A DNA stretch of 64,000 nt. Source: Flavobacterium sp. CBA20B-1. GTDB lineage: Bacteria; Bacteroidota; Bacteroidia; Flavobacteriales; Flavobacteriaceae. Positions within the stretch are counted from its first letter, which is position 1. Each line of letters begins with the position of its first letter. The DNA is taken from contig NZ_CP092370.1 of assembly GCF_028473145.1 (NCBI RefSeq), positions 620,001-684,000 on the forward strand. Direction: 5' to 3'. Below are positions 15,354-24,298 of this stretch, in pieces. The position numbers were made by a program, and so were the translations under genes. The notes beneath the pieces were generated by a model. That model saw only the letters and a program-made list of their open reading frames with translations, was not told the DNA's origin and made no database searches.

Positions 15354-15872
15354 ATGAAAAAGATAACATTACTTTTAGCAGCATTCATAGGATTAACAGC
15401 ACTGCAAAGCTGTACTATCGAAGAATATTACGATGAAAACTATGTTGATGGATATTCACAAGTTTTTGAACTAACCAATGAAACAATCAGCACACAAGAA
15501 GATGCCTATACCTATTCAGCAACTTGGAATTTTACAACTCCGATTTTTGACAGCGATAACGTGTTGGTTTACAGATGGCAAGGAAATTCTTGGACATTAG
15601 TTCCTGTTTCTTATAATTTAGGAGGAAACGATATGGTGAAATACGATTATGATTTTACGCGATTTGATGTAAAAGTATATTTTTCAGCTAATTTTCCTGT
15701 TAATGAACTATCAAACGCAGAATACAATGAATTTGTGTACCGTCAAACTTTTCGAGTAGTAGTGGTTCCTGGTGGATTCGCTCAGAAAATAAACTATAAT
15801 GATTATAACGCCACTATTTCGGCATTAGGATTGGAAAACGCACCAATAAAAACCTTGAAATTGAAAAAATAA
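15354..15872 (+). CDS. Lipoprotein of unknown function (172 aa)
   Basis: The protein begins MKKITLLLAAFIGLTALQSC, giving a lipid cysteine at residue 20. The mature part is rich in Tyr, Asp and Asn and seems all beta (EDAYTYSATWNFTTPIF, VLVYRWQGNSWTLVPVSYNL, YRQTFRVVVVPGGF). I do not recognise the family. It is a single gene ended by a strong hairpin and followed by type III glnA. Confidence 0.8.
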   Translation: MKKITLLLAAFIGLTALQSCTIEEYYDENYVDGYSQVFELTNETISTQEDAYTYSATWNFTTPIFDSDNVLVYRWQGNSWTLVPVSYNLGGNDMVKYDYDFTRFDVKVYFSANFPVNELSNAEYNEFVYRQTFRVVVVPGGFAQKINYNDYNATISALGLENAPIKTLKLKK

Positions 15873-15890
15873 ATTAATTGTTTTGTGAAG

Positions 15891-15920
15891 CACCCCCTAA
15901 ATTTTAGGGGGTGTTTTTAT
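15891..15920 (+). terminator. Rho-independent terminator after the 172-residue lipoprotein
   Basis: Perfect stem CACCCCCTAA (15891-15900)/TTAGGGGGTG (15904-15913), loop ATT, then TTTTTATTTTT. Confidence 0.95.
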
Positions 15921-15939
15921 TTTTGTTTATTTTTTTTAT

Positions 15940-15947
15940 TATTTTTG
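15940..15947 (+). promoter_or_regulatory. -7 box of the glutamine synthetase gene
   Basis: TATTTTTG matches TAnnTTTG, 28 bases before the ATG. Confidence 0.55.
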
Positions 15948-15975
15948 TTCCTTCAAACAACACATATAAAGAATT

Positions 15976-18165
15976 ATGGCAACTTTTCGTTTTGAAGCTT
16001 TAAAAGCAGCAAGCAATCGACCGGCAGTTCCGGTATCAGAAATTGGTAAGAAATCAGAAATTTTTGGAAGCAATGTTTTCAATGACAAAGCAATGCGCCA
16101 GCACCTTACCCCTGAAGCGTACAAAGCAGTTCGTTCTGCAGTTGATCATGGAATAAAAATCGACCGTAAAATGGCAGATTATATTGCATTGGGTATGAAA
16201 GAATGGGCTATGAGCAAAGGTGTAACACATTACACACACTGGTTTCAGCCATTAACAGGAACTACTGCAGAAAAACACGATGCTTTTTTTGAAACTTCAT
16301 TCGATGGGTCTGATCCAGTAGAAAAATTTGGTGGATCTCAATTGGTTCAACAAGAGCCTGATGCATCTTCTTTTCCAAACGGAGGTATTAGAAACACATT
16401 TGAAGCACGTGGATATACTGCTTGGGACCCTACATCGCCTGCGTTTATTTTTGGAACAACGCTATGTATTCCAACTGTATTTGTATCCTACACGGGAGAG
16501 GCATTAGACAATAAAGCGCCTTTGTTAAGAGCATTATCTGCTATTGATGAAGCTGCGACTGAAGTTGCTAAATTCTTCGACAAAAACGTTAAAAAAGTAA
16601 CACCAACATTAGGTTGGGAACAAGAATATTTCTTAATTGATGATGCATTGGCCGCATCGCGTCCGGATATTTTGCAAACGGGTAGAACCTTGTTGGGTCA
16701 CGTTTCGGCTAAAGGACAACAATTAGAAGATCATTATTTTGGATCGATTCCTACAAGAGTTTTAAACTATATGCGCGATTTAGAAAACGAGTGTATGTTG
16801 TTGGGAATTCCGGTAAAAACACGCCATAATGAAGTTGCACCTAATCAGTTTGAGTTGGCACCGATTTTTGAAGAAACCAATTTAGCAGTAGATCATAATT
16901 CTTTATTGATGGATGTAATGCAAAAAGTAGCAGAGCGTCATCACTTTAAAGTGCTATTTCACGAAAAACCATTCAAAGGCGTAAACGGATCGGGTAAACA
17001 CAACAACTGGTCATTAGCAACCGATACTGGTATCAATTTATTATCACCAGGAAAAACACCAACAAGCAATTTACAATTCTTAACGTTTTTCATTAATACT
17101 ATTAAAGCGGTTTCAAATTATGAAGAATTGTTGCGTGCGTCGATAGCATCGGCTTCCAATGATCACCGTTTGGGTGCAAATGAAGCACCACCAGCAATTA
17201 TTTCGATTTTTATCGGGCAACAATTGACAAAAGTTTTAGAATATTTAGAAGGGGTATCTACAGGAAAATTATCACCAGCTGAAAAAACCGATTTAAAGTT
17301 GAATGTTGTGGGCAAAATTCCAGATGTTTTGTTGGATAACACCGATCGTAACAGAACTTCACCTTTTGCGTTTACAGGGAATAAATTTGAATTTCGTGCC
17401 GTTGGATCAACAGCAAACTGTGCTACTTCTATGACCACTTTGAACACCATTGTGGCAAAACAGTTGAACGATTTTAGAAAAGAAGTAGAAGCTTTGGTTG
17501 AAAAAGACGGATTGAAAAAAGACGAAGCTATTTTTAACGTGTTGCGCGAATACATTAAAGAAACCAAACATATTTTGTTTGAAGGCGACGGTTATAGCAA
17601 AGAATGGGAAGAAGAAGCTGCACGCAGAGGTTTATCAAATCACAAAACGACTCCGGATGCTCTTAAGGCAAAGGTTTCTAAAAAAGCATTGGATTTGTTT
17701 GCTGAATTGAACGTGATGAACCACACCGAAGTGGAAGCACGTTACGAGATTGAATTGGAAGAATATGTGAAAAAAGTGCAAATTGAAGGCAGAGTTTTGG
17801 GTGATATTGTTCGCAACCACATCATTCCTACTACTTTTAAATATCAAAATTTATTGATTGAAAACATCAAAGGCTTAAAAGAAATTTTTGGTAAAGATTA
17901 TGAAGATTATGCAACTGAACAAATTTTGATTTTAAAGAAAATTTCGATGCATATTAACGAGCTAAATGCCAAATTACACGCGATGATGGATGCTCGTAAA
18001 GATGCAAATAATTTAACCACTATTGAAGAAATGGCACATGCGTATTGCGATAACGTGAAACCGTATTTTGATGAAATTCGCTACCATGCTGATAAATTAG
18101 AATTGATGGTTGATAATGAATTATGGACGTTGACAAAATACCGCGAATTATTATTTACTAGATAA
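15976..18165 (+). CDS. glnA: Glutamine synthetase type III (GSIII)
   Basis: The 729-residue length is that of GSIII, the glutamine synthetase typical of Bacteroidota, not the 450-470 residues of GSI. It condenses ammonia and glutamate with ATP. Recognisable blocks are THYTHWFQPLTGTTAEKHD, then GWEQEYFLIDD (metal and substrate site), HNEVAPNQFELAPIFEE, and GVNGSGKHNNWSL (near residue 338). NRTSPFAFTGNKFEFRAVGS follows. The long C-terminal extension is helical, as in the family. It has its own promoter and terminator, and no PII or transporter gene is adjacent. Confidence 0.97.
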   Translation: MATFRFEALKAASNRPAVPVSEIGKKSEIFGSNVFNDKAMRQHLTPEAYKAVRSAVDHGIKIDRKMADYIALGMKEWAMSKGVTHYTHWFQPLTGTTAEKHDAFFETSFDGSDPVEKFGGSQLVQQEPDASSFPNGGIRNTFEARGYTAWDPTSPAFIFGTTLCIPTVFVSYTGEALDNKAPLLRALSAIDEAATEVAKFFDKNVKKVTPTLGWEQEYFLIDDALAASRPDILQTGRTLLGHVSAKGQQLEDHYFGSIPTRVLNYMRDLENECMLLGIPVKTRHNEVAPNQFELAPIFEETNLAVDHNSLLMDVMQKVAERHHFKVLFHEKPFKGVNGSGKHNNWSLATDTGINLLSPGKTPTSNLQFLTFFINTIKAVSNYEELLRASIASASNDHRLGANEAPPAIISIFIGQQLTKVLEYLEGVSTGKLSPAEKTDLKLNVVGKIPDVLLDNTDRNRTSPFAFTGNKFEFRAVGSTANCATSMTTLNTIVAKQLNDFRKEVEALVEKDGLKKDEAIFNVLREYIKETKHILFEGDGYSKEWEEEAARRGLSNHKTTPDALKAKVSKKALDLFAELNVMNHTEVEARYEIELEEYVKKVQIEGRVLGDIVRNHIIPTTFKYQNLLIENIKGLKEIFGKDYEDYATEQILILKKISMHINELNAKLHAMMDARKDANNLTTIEEMAHAYCDNVKPYFDEIRYHADKLELMVDNELWTLTKYRELLFTR

Positions 18166-18188
18166 TAAATAGTTTAGTTTAATAAATA

Positions 18189-18232
18189 GAAAACCTCCGT
18201 TTTGAATCATCAATTCGGAGGTTTTCGTTTTT
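18189..18232 (+). terminator. Terminator of the glutamine synthetase gene
   Basis: 11-bp stem GAAAACCTCCG (18189-18199)/CGGAGGTTTTC (18216-18226) followed by GTTTTTA. Confidence 0.95.
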
Positions 18233-18253
18233 ATTGGATGTATTTTAGTGAAA

Positions 18254-18688
18254 TTATCGGTTAAAATTAAAAACAAATGTATTTCCGCCGCCTCTGTATG
18301 CATTGCGTTGCCACATTCTGTATTGGTTGCGTGTTAAAATATTTCTTAAATCGGCACGTAGTCTTCTTTCGTAAGCTGTTGGACCATAATTATTTACAAT
18401 CATATAATTTAAAGAAACTTGTAACTTAGCTCTTTGTGCACGAGATAATCTCAAAAAGTCATAACGACTCATTTCTCGATTAACGTAATAATGCGCATCT
18501 CTTTGGCGGTCGTATCGTACCACTCTTCTTTGATTGTGGCGATAATAGCGGTCATCATCTCTGTGATGTTTATGTGTATAATGCTTTTTGTGGTGTTTTT
18601 TATGTTTGTGGCTCCCTCTGTGGTGTCCCGGTTGCGCACTTGCAATTGTTGTAACGGCTATGAGTGCTAAGGTGAATAATGCTTTCAT
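18254..18688 (-). CDS. Secreted His/Arg-rich basic protein
   Basis: Starting from the ATG at 18688 gives a clean signal peptide, MKALFTLALIAVTTIASAQ, and a 144-residue precursor. A strongly basic stretch of about 40 residues full of His, Lys and Arg follows (PGHHRGSHKHKKHHKKH...). The C-terminal half (SRYDFLRLSRAQRAKLQVSLNYM, then ERRLRADLRNILTRNQYRMW) is helical and Arg-rich. A metal-binding periplasmic role is suggested by the histidine cluster but not shown. An in-frame start further upstream would hide the signal peptide and was rejected. Confidence 0.75.
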   Translation of the reverse strand: MKALFTLALIAVTTIASAQPGHHRGSHKHKKHHKKHYTHKHHRDDDRYYRHNQRRVVRYDRQRDAHYYVNREMSRYDFLRLSRAQRAKLQVSLNYMIVNNYGPTAYERRLRADLRNILTRNQYRMWQRNAYRGGGNTFVFNFNR

Positions 18689-18816
18689 AATACAATTTGT
18701 TTTAAAATTATTGTTTGATATGAATAGCTTTTCAAATGATGTGCCAGAAAATGTTAAACATAAAAAAAGATGCTGTTTTAACAACAACATCTTTAAAATG
18801 ATAATTTTTTTACTAT

Positions 18817-19398
18817 TTACGCTTGCTTTTTTACATATTTTGTAAGAATAACAATCTGTTGACCATCAATTTTACCTTCAATTTGTTCGGTATTATCATG
18901 AACCAAGCGGATATTTCTAACTGCAGTACCAATTTTTGCATTTAAAGTTGACCCTTTAACATCTAAATCTTTAATAAGTGTTACCGTATCGCCACCTACT
19001 AAAATATTTCCGTTGCAGTCTTTGTGTAAATCAATACTTCCGTCGCCTTCATGATCTCCGGTTTGCTTTGCCCAAATTAAGGTGTCATCGTCTAAATACA
19101 TCATATCTAGTAAATCGGCAGCCCAGCTTTCGTTTCTAAAGCGGTTCAACATGCGCCAGCTTACAACCTGTACCGGAATATTTTCGTTCCACATAGAAGT
19201 GGACAAACATTGCCAATGGTTTGCATTTAATTCTTCTTTCTTTTCGATTTGATTTAAACACGTCTCGCAAACTAAAATTTCGCGGTCTGATAAATTACTT
19301 GCTGTTGGCGGAACATCGTAAATGGATAAATTTTCTGTTGCAGAACATAATTCGCATTGATTTCCGCTGCGTGCCGTTAATTTGTCTAATGTTTTCAT
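18817..19398 (-). CDS. PhnA/YjdM-family protein
   Basis: The 193-residue protein has an N-terminal zinc-ribbon with CELC (residues 16-19) and CETC (49-52), and the C-terminal PhnA domain: KDCNGNILVGGDTVTLIKDLDVKGS, GTAVRNIRLV, then EGKIDGQQIVILTKYVKK. PhnA was named for an alkylphosphonate operon, but its real function is unclear. It is about twice the size of E. coli YjdM because of the middle segment WAKQTGDHEGDGSIDL. It follows gap on the same strand with 30 bases between. Confidence 0.9.
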   Translation of the reverse strand: MKTLDKLTARSGNQCELCSATENLSIYDVPPTASNLSDREILVCETCLNQIEKKEELNANHWQCLSTSMWNENIPVQVVSWRMLNRFRNESWAADLLDMMYLDDDTLIWAKQTGDHEGDGSIDLHKDCNGNILVGGDTVTLIKDLDVKGSTLNAKIGTAVRNIRLVHDNTEQIEGKIDGQQIVILTKYVKKQA

Positions 19399-19428
19399 GG
19401 AGTATAAGTTATAAATTTTGCAAATATA

Positions 19429-20448
19429 TCAATTCTGTTTCTTATTTTGCATAAACAGAATTAAATCAATCAATCGGGAAGAATATCCAATTTCGTTATC
19501 ATACCAACCAACAATTTTTACCATTCGTCCTAAAACAGCTGTTAATTGAGCATCGAACAAACAAGAATGCGTATTTCCTAAAACGTCAACCGACACAATT
19601 GGATCTTCGGTATATTCCATAATTCCTTTCAATTGATTTTCGGCTGCTTTTTTAAATGCTTCGTTGATTTCTTCCACCGAAACATCGCGGTTTACATAGC
19701 AGGTAATATCGGTTAAAGAACCATCGGGAACAGGAACGCGAATTCCGCCACCGCCGATTTTCCCTTCAAATTCAGGAAAAATTTTGGTTAATGCCTTTGC
19801 TGCACCTGTTGTTGTTGGAATGATCGATTGTGCTGCTCCACGCGCTCTGCGTAAATCTTTATGAGGTTGATCGTGCAAACTTTGATCAGTGGTGTAGGAG
19901 TGAACCGTGGTGATGAAAGCTTTTTCTAATCCACATAATTCATCAATTACTTTAACCATAGGCGCTGCGTTGTTGGTAGTACAACTTGCGTTTGAAACAA
20001 TTAATTCTGAACCATTCAAAATAGATTCGTTCACACCCAAAACAACAGTTTTAATTTCGTTGTCATCAGGCGGAACCGAAAGAATGACTCGTTTTGCTCC
20101 GTTTCTTATGTGATACTGCAATAAATCTGCGGTTTTGTGTTTCCCGGTAGCTTCAATTACAAAATCAACATTGAAAGGTTTCCAGTTTAATTTTGCAATA
20201 TCTTTTTCGTGCAAAAACACAATTTGGGTATCATTTACAATTAAATGATCTTCATTATACGATACGTTTTCAGATAATTTTCCATGCACACTGTCGTACT
20301 TTAACAAATGCGCCATTGTAGCGGTATCGGCTAAATCGTTAATAGCAACCACTTCTATGAGCGGATGATGAAGCAGCAAACGGAAAAGGTTTCTACCAAT
20401 TCGACCAAATCCGTTAATAGCGATTTTTATTTTTTGTTCAGGTTTCAA
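19429..20448 (-). CDS. gap: Glyceraldehyde-3-phosphate dehydrogenase
   Basis: The enzyme oxidises glyceraldehyde-3-phosphate in glycolysis, or runs in reverse. The 339-residue protein has the NAD site KIAINGFGRIGRNLFR with INDLAD, the catalytic SNASCTTNN, RRARGAAQSIIPTTTGAAKA, and ends WYDNEIGYSSRLIDL. No ATG is available near the conserved N-terminus; the start is a TTG at 20446-20448, with AGGA about five bases upstream, which is worth noting as Shine-Dalgarno sites are rare in this group. It begins 13 bases after a small membrane-protein gene, so the two may share a message. Confidence 0.95.
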   Translation of the reverse strand: MKPEQKIKIAINGFGRIGRNLFRLLLHHPLIEVVAINDLADTATMAHLLKYDSVHGKLSENVSYNEDHLIVNDTQIVFLHEKDIAKLNWKPFNVDFVIEATGKHKTADLLQYHIRNGAKRVILSVPPDDNEIKTVVLGVNESILNGSELIVSNASCTTNNAAPMVKVIDELCGLEKAFITTVHSYTTDQSLHDQPHKDLRRARGAAQSIIPTTTGAAKALTKIFPEFEGKIGGGGIRVPVPDGSLTDITCYVNRDVSVEEINEAFKKAAENQLKGIMEYTEDPIVSVDVLGNTHSCLFDAQLTAVLGRMVKIVGWYDNEIGYSSRLIDLILFMQNKKQN

Positions 20449-20461
20449 AATTCCTGGATTT

Positions 20462-20671
20462 TTATGAATTTAAAAAATCATTTGATTTTTTAGCAGTAAT
20501 CAATTTATATATAAGTAAAACTCCACCGATCATTTCAACCAACATACCTACTGTTAAAACACTATTGCCATTTAAAGGACCAATTTCTAAATGGGTAATC
20601 TTTAAAACCGCTCCAATTAAAATTACAAAGAAGCCAATTGCTAAAATAATTAAGGTGTGTTTTGTTTTCAT
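20462..20671 (-). CDS. Small membrane protein, GldL-like N-terminal pattern
   Basis: The 69-residue protein has two membrane helices: TLIILAIGFFVILIGAVLKI and VLTVGMLVEMIGGVLLIYKL. The pattern GAVLKITH...LTVGMLVEMIGG resembles the two helices at the start of the gliding-motility protein GldL, but the cytoplasmic domain is missing, so it is a short relative at best. It lies between lipA and gap on the same strand. Function unknown. Confidence 0.65.
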   Translation of the reverse strand: MKTKHTLIILAIGFFVILIGAVLKITHLEIGPLNGNSVLTVGMLVEMIGGVLLIYKLITAKKSNDFLNS

Positions 20672-20741
20672 TATTGATAGGTTTAAAATTTATAGTTTAA
20701 CGTTTCTATCTGTAACTTTAAACCTTAAGCATTAAACTAAT

Positions 20742-21617
20742 TTACAAAATATGTTTTTGTGCTTTATAAGAAGATCGAACCAAAGCACCACTTTCAACAT
20801 GGCGGAAACCAAGGTTCAATCCAATTTCTTCGTATTTTTTAAACTGATCCGGCGTAATGAATTCTTTCACTGGTAAATGTTTTTTACTAGGCTGTAAATA
20901 TTGCCCAATTGTTAAAACATCTAAACCAACATTTCGCAAATCGTGCATGGTTTGAATTACTTCATCTTCGGTTTCGCCCAAACCAAGCATAATACCCGAT
21001 TTGGTTCTTTTAGCTCCGTTTGCTTTTAGGTAACGTAAAACTTCCAAACTACGGTCGTATTTTGCTTGGATACGCACTTCTCGGGTCAATCGGCGAACGG
21101 TTTCCATATTGTGCGAAATCACTTCAGGAGCCACTTCCAAAATACGGTCGATATTTCTTTCGATACCTTGAAAATCAGGAATTAATGTTTCCATTGTAGT
21201 TCCCGGGCTCATTCTGCGAACCGCCTTAACGGTTTCTGCCCAAATAATGGAACCGCCATCTTTTAAATCGTCGCGGTCAACAGAGGTTAATACGGCATGT
21301 TTAATGTTCATTAGTTTAATAGAACGGGCAACTTTTTCAGGTTCGTCCCAATCTACCGTTTCAGGGCGACCGGTTTTTACACCGCAAAATCCGCAAGAAC
21401 GTGTGCAAATGTTTCCTAAAATCATAAAAGTAGCTGTACCTTCGCCCCAACATTCGCCCATGTTTGGACAACTTCCTGAAGTGCAAATTGTGTTTAGCTT
21501 GTATTTATCAACTAAACTTCTTAATTCTGTATATTTTTTTCCGGTTGGTAATTTTACGCGTAACCATTTTGGTTTACCAGTAGCCGGTTTGTTTGTGTCT
21601 AAAACCGATTCCATCAT
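20742..21617 (-). CDS. lipA: Lipoyl synthase
   Basis: LipA is a radical SAM enzyme that inserts two sulfurs into octanoyl groups on lipoyl domains. The 291-residue protein has the auxiliary cluster motif [12 protein letters not shown] and the radical SAM motif CTRSCGFC, and ends with the conserved VRSSYKA segment whose serine ligates the auxiliary cluster. The ATG at 21617 (or its neighbour at 21614) is preferred over a TTG three codons upstream. The lipoyl-enzyme partner lpdA lies about 40 kb away in this window. Confidence 0.97.
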   Translation of the reverse strand: MMESVLDTNKPATGKPKWLRVKLPTGKKYTELRSLVDKYKLNTICTSGSCPNMGECWGEGTATFMILGNICTRSCGFCGVKTGRPETVDWDEPEKVARSIKLMNIKHAVLTSVDRDDLKDGGSIIWAETVKAVRRMSPGTTMETLIPDFQGIERNIDRILEVAPEVISHNMETVRRLTREVRIQAKYDRSLEVLRYLKANGAKRTKSGIMLGLGETEDEVIQTMHDLRNVGLDVLTIGQYLQPSKKHLPVKEFITPDQFKKYEEIGLNLGFRHVESGALVRSSYKAQKHIL

Positions 21618-21737
21618 TTTGTTCAATTCTAATAAGCAAAGTTAATGAAATTTGATGGTATATAATTGTAAAATGTGCAATTTGTGAAAGCTTGGTTTTG
21701 TTAGGATATTTATGTTGCTGAATACTTTGAAAATTAG

Positions 21738-21745
21738 TAATTTTG
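21738..21745 (+). promoter_or_regulatory. -7 box of a lipoprotein gene
   Basis: TAATTTTG matches TAnnTTTG, 28 bases before the ATG at 21773. Confidence 0.5.
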
Positions 21746-21772
21746 CTAGTTAAATTTAAAATTAAATCACTA

Positions 21773-22480
21773 ATGAAGAAATTACTTCTTTTTGCTGCTA
21801 TAGCAGTTTTTGCATCATGTTCGAGTGATGATAACAATCAAAAAGACCCAATCAATGACTCGCAATCAGAGCCTATCTTAAAAATAGCTAAACAAACTAG
21901 TATATATAATGGTGATTTATATTATTATTATGGGGAGAATGGTTATGTAAGCGAAATTAGATCTGTACAGCAAGGAAGCGATATCTTGACTAAATATAAC
22001 TATAATGGTAATAAAATTATTAATAAGAGATATTATAAGGACGGTCAAGCTAATGGTGGGATGGATTTCTTTTACAATTCTGCAGGTCTAATTAGTGAAA
22101 CTGTTACGATAGGGATCAATCCTATTGTAAAGGTTAGATACGAATATGATAGTAATAAAGTTTTAATTAAGTCTGAAAATTATTCAAATGATGTATTATC
22201 TTTCTCAACACAATATCAGCATATAGGAAACAATTGTACAAGAAAGGATGTAACAATGTCTGATGGAACTATTGTTACTAATATTTATAAATTTGATCTT
22301 AATTCTGTACAAACTACTAAATATTCAGAAACACCAGAGATAAAAAAAATATTTACATGGGGCGATAATGTAGTTATTGAAGATACTGGATTGAAATTCG
22401 ATATTGAATTTAATGCTAAAAAATATCCAGTTAAATTGGCAATTGATGGAGAAGTTATAGGTACTTTCTCATACCATTAA
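21773..22480 (+). CDS. Lipoprotein of unknown function (235 aa)
   Basis: The signal MKKLLLFAAIAVFASC places the lipid cysteine at residue 16, followed by the acidic SSDDNNQKD linker common in surface-exposed flavobacterial lipoproteins. The rest has repeated YYYGENGYVSEIRSV-like and YNYNGNKIINKRYY-like strands, similar to the YD/RHS-like beta repeats of toxin-associated or wall proteins, but too short and degenerate to assign. It is a single gene with a promoter and a terminator. Confidence 0.75.
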   Translation: MKKLLLFAAIAVFASCSSDDNNQKDPINDSQSEPILKIAKQTSIYNGDLYYYYGENGYVSEIRSVQQGSDILTKYNYNGNKIINKRYYKDGQANGGMDFFYNSAGLISETVTIGINPIVKVRYEYDSNKVLIKSENYSNDVLSFSTQYQHIGNNCTRKDVTMSDGTIVTNIYKFDLNSVQTTKYSETPEIKKIFTWGDNVVIEDTGLKFDIEFNAKKYPVKLAIDGEVIGTFSYH

Positions 22481-22551
22481 TTTTAATAAAACATTATCTC
22501 TTAATTGTACAGTTCTAAACAATAATCAGTATACCTAGTAATACAATATTT

Positions 22552-22580
22552 AAAAGCTAACAAACCGTTAGCTTTTTTTT
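22552..22580 (+). terminator. Terminator after the 235-residue lipoprotein
   Basis: Stem AAAAGCTAAC (22552-22561)/GTTAGCTTTT (22567-22576), loop AAACC, then TTTT. Confidence 0.9.
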
Positions 22581-22594
22581 ATCACATCTTATTT

Positions 22595-22602
22595 TATCTT
22601 TG
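22595..22602 (+). promoter_or_regulatory. -7 box of the ABC-F gene
   Basis: TATCTTTG matches TAnnTTTG, 19 bases before the ATG at 22622. Confidence 0.6.
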
Positions 22603-22621
22603 CACAACTTATTTTTATAAA

Positions 22622-24256
22622 ATGATTACAGTAAACGATATTGCCGTAGAATTTGGCGGAACAACACTTTTCAGCGAAGTAACTTTCGCCATTAACGAAA
22701 CCGATAAAATTGCCCTTATGGGTAAAAATGGTGCGGGAAAATCTACCTTATTGAAAATTGTGGCGGGTGTAAACAAACCTACTCGCGGCAATATTTCGGC
22801 ACCAAGTGATGCCGTTATTGCCTATTTGCCACAGCATTTATTGACCGAAGATAATTGTACGGTGATGGAAGAAACATCAAAAGCGTTTTCAGGTGTTTTG
22901 AATATGAAAAAGGAAATCTACGAAATCAATGAGCAATTGACTGTCCGTACCGATTATGAAAGCGATGAATACATGAAATTGATCGAAAAAGTTTCAGAAT
23001 TATCTGAAAAATATTATTCGATCGAAGAAGTAAATTACGAAGCAGAAGTAGAAAAAATCTTAAAAGGTTTAGGTTTTGAAAGAGAAGATTTCAATCGCCC
23101 TACCAAAGAATTTTCGGGTGGATGGAGAATGCGTATCGAATTGGCTAAAATCTTATTGACAAAACCCGATTTAATTTTGCTTGATGAGCCAACCAACCAC
23201 TTGGATATGGATAGTATTGAATGGCTGGAAGATTTCTTAATCAATCAGGCAAAAGCCGTAATGGTCATTTCGCACGATAGAGCGTTTGTTGATAACATTA
23301 CCAACAGAACTATTGAAGTTACCATGGGAAGAATTTACGATTACAAAGCGAAATATTCTCACTATTTGGAATTGCGAAAAGAACGACGCATTCATCAACA
23401 AAAAGCTTATGAAGAACAACAAAAGTTTATTGCTGATAACCAAGCGTTTATTGAGCGTTTTCGTGGTACTTTTTCCAAAACAGAACAAGTGCAATCGCGC
23501 GTTCGTATGTTAGAAAAAATAGTTCCGATTGAAGTAGATGAAGTAGATAATTCGGCATTGAAGTTGAAATTTCCACCATCGGTTCGTTCAGGTCAATATC
23601 CAGTGATTGTGAAAGATTTAGAAAAATCGTATGACGATAAATTGATTTTTAAAGATGCTAATTTAGTGATCGAACGGGGACAAAAAGTAGCTTTCGTAGG
23701 TAAAAATGGAGAAGGAAAATCAACCATGATTAAAGCCATTATGAAAGAAATTGAAATCAATGGTGGTTCGGTAGAAATTGGACATAACGCACAAATTGGC
23801 TATTTTGCTCAAAACCAAGCCGCATTGTTAGATGAAAACGCGACAATTTTTGAAACGATTGATCGAATAGCCGTTGGTGATGTTCGTACACAAATCAAAA
23901 ATATTTTGGGTGCATTTATGTTTCAAGGTGATGACATTCAAAAGAAAGTAAAAGTACTTTCGGGTGGCGAAAAAACACGTTTGGCAATGATTAAATTATT
24001 GTTGGAACCGGTGAATTTGCTGATTTTAGATGAACCATCGAACCATTTGGATATGAAAACCAAAGACATCATCAAAGATGCGTTGCGCGATTTTGACGGA
24101 ACGTTGATTTTAGTTTCCCACGACCGTGATTTTCTAGATGGTTTGGCAGAAAAAGTTTTTGAATTTGGAAACAAGCGCGTGAAAGAACATTTTGAAGATA
24201 TTAAAGGTTTCTTGGCAAACAAAAAAATGGAAAGCTTAAAAGAAATTGAAAGATAA
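22622..24256 (+). CDS. ABC-F ATPase (YbiT-like)
   Basis: The 544-residue protein has two ABC domains and no membrane segment. The first has GKNGAGKST and FSGGWRMRIELAKILL then LLDEPTNHLD; the second has GKNGEGKST and LSGGEKTRLAMIKLLL then LILDEPSNHLD. The linker between them (RFRGTFSKTEQVQSRVRMLEKI) is the P-site tRNA-interaction motif region. ABC-F proteins bind the ribosomal E site to relieve stalls. Length and linker fit YbiT better than EttA or Uup. A housekeeping role is more likely than antibiotic resistance. Confidence 0.92.
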   Translation: MITVNDIAVEFGGTTLFSEVTFAINETDKIALMGKNGAGKSTLLKIVAGVNKPTRGNISAPSDAVIAYLPQHLLTEDNCTVMEETSKAFSGVLNMKKEIYEINEQLTVRTDYESDEYMKLIEKVSELSEKYYSIEEVNYEAEVEKILKGLGFEREDFNRPTKEFSGGWRMRIELAKILLTKPDLILLDEPTNHLDMDSIEWLEDFLINQAKAVMVISHDRAFVDNITNRTIEVTMGRIYDYKAKYSHYLELRKERRIHQQKAYEEQQKFIADNQAFIERFRGTFSKTEQVQSRVRMLEKIVPIEVDEVDNSALKLKFPPSVRSGQYPVIVKDLEKSYDDKLIFKDANLVIERGQKVAFVGKNGEGKSTMIKAIMKEIEINGGSVEIGHNAQIGYFAQNQAALLDENATIFETIDRIAVGDVRTQIKNILGAFMFQGDDIQKKVKVLSGGEKTRLAMIKLLLEPVNLLILDEPSNHLDMKTKDIIKDALRDFDGTLILVSHDRDFLDGLAEKVFEFGNKRVKEHFEDIKGFLANKKMESLKEIER

Positions 24257-24263
24257 CCTAATT

Positions 24264-24292
24264 GATCCCATCATTATTGGTGGGATTTTTTG
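24264..24292. terminator. Terminator between ABC-F and rluE
   Basis: Stem ATCCCATCA/TGGTGGGAT with one G-T pair around TTAT, followed by TTTTTTG; convergent genes lie on both sides. Confidence 0.75.
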
Positions 24293-24298
24293 TTGCAT

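Noticed and set aside
15939..16124. Minus-strand frame over the start of glnA
   Set aside because: It covers the glnA promoter and coding start and resembles no protein.
23286..23513. Plus-strand and minus-strand open frames inside the ABC-F gene
   Set aside because: They lie wholly inside a clearly conserved gene in other frames, with no start signals or protein-like composition.
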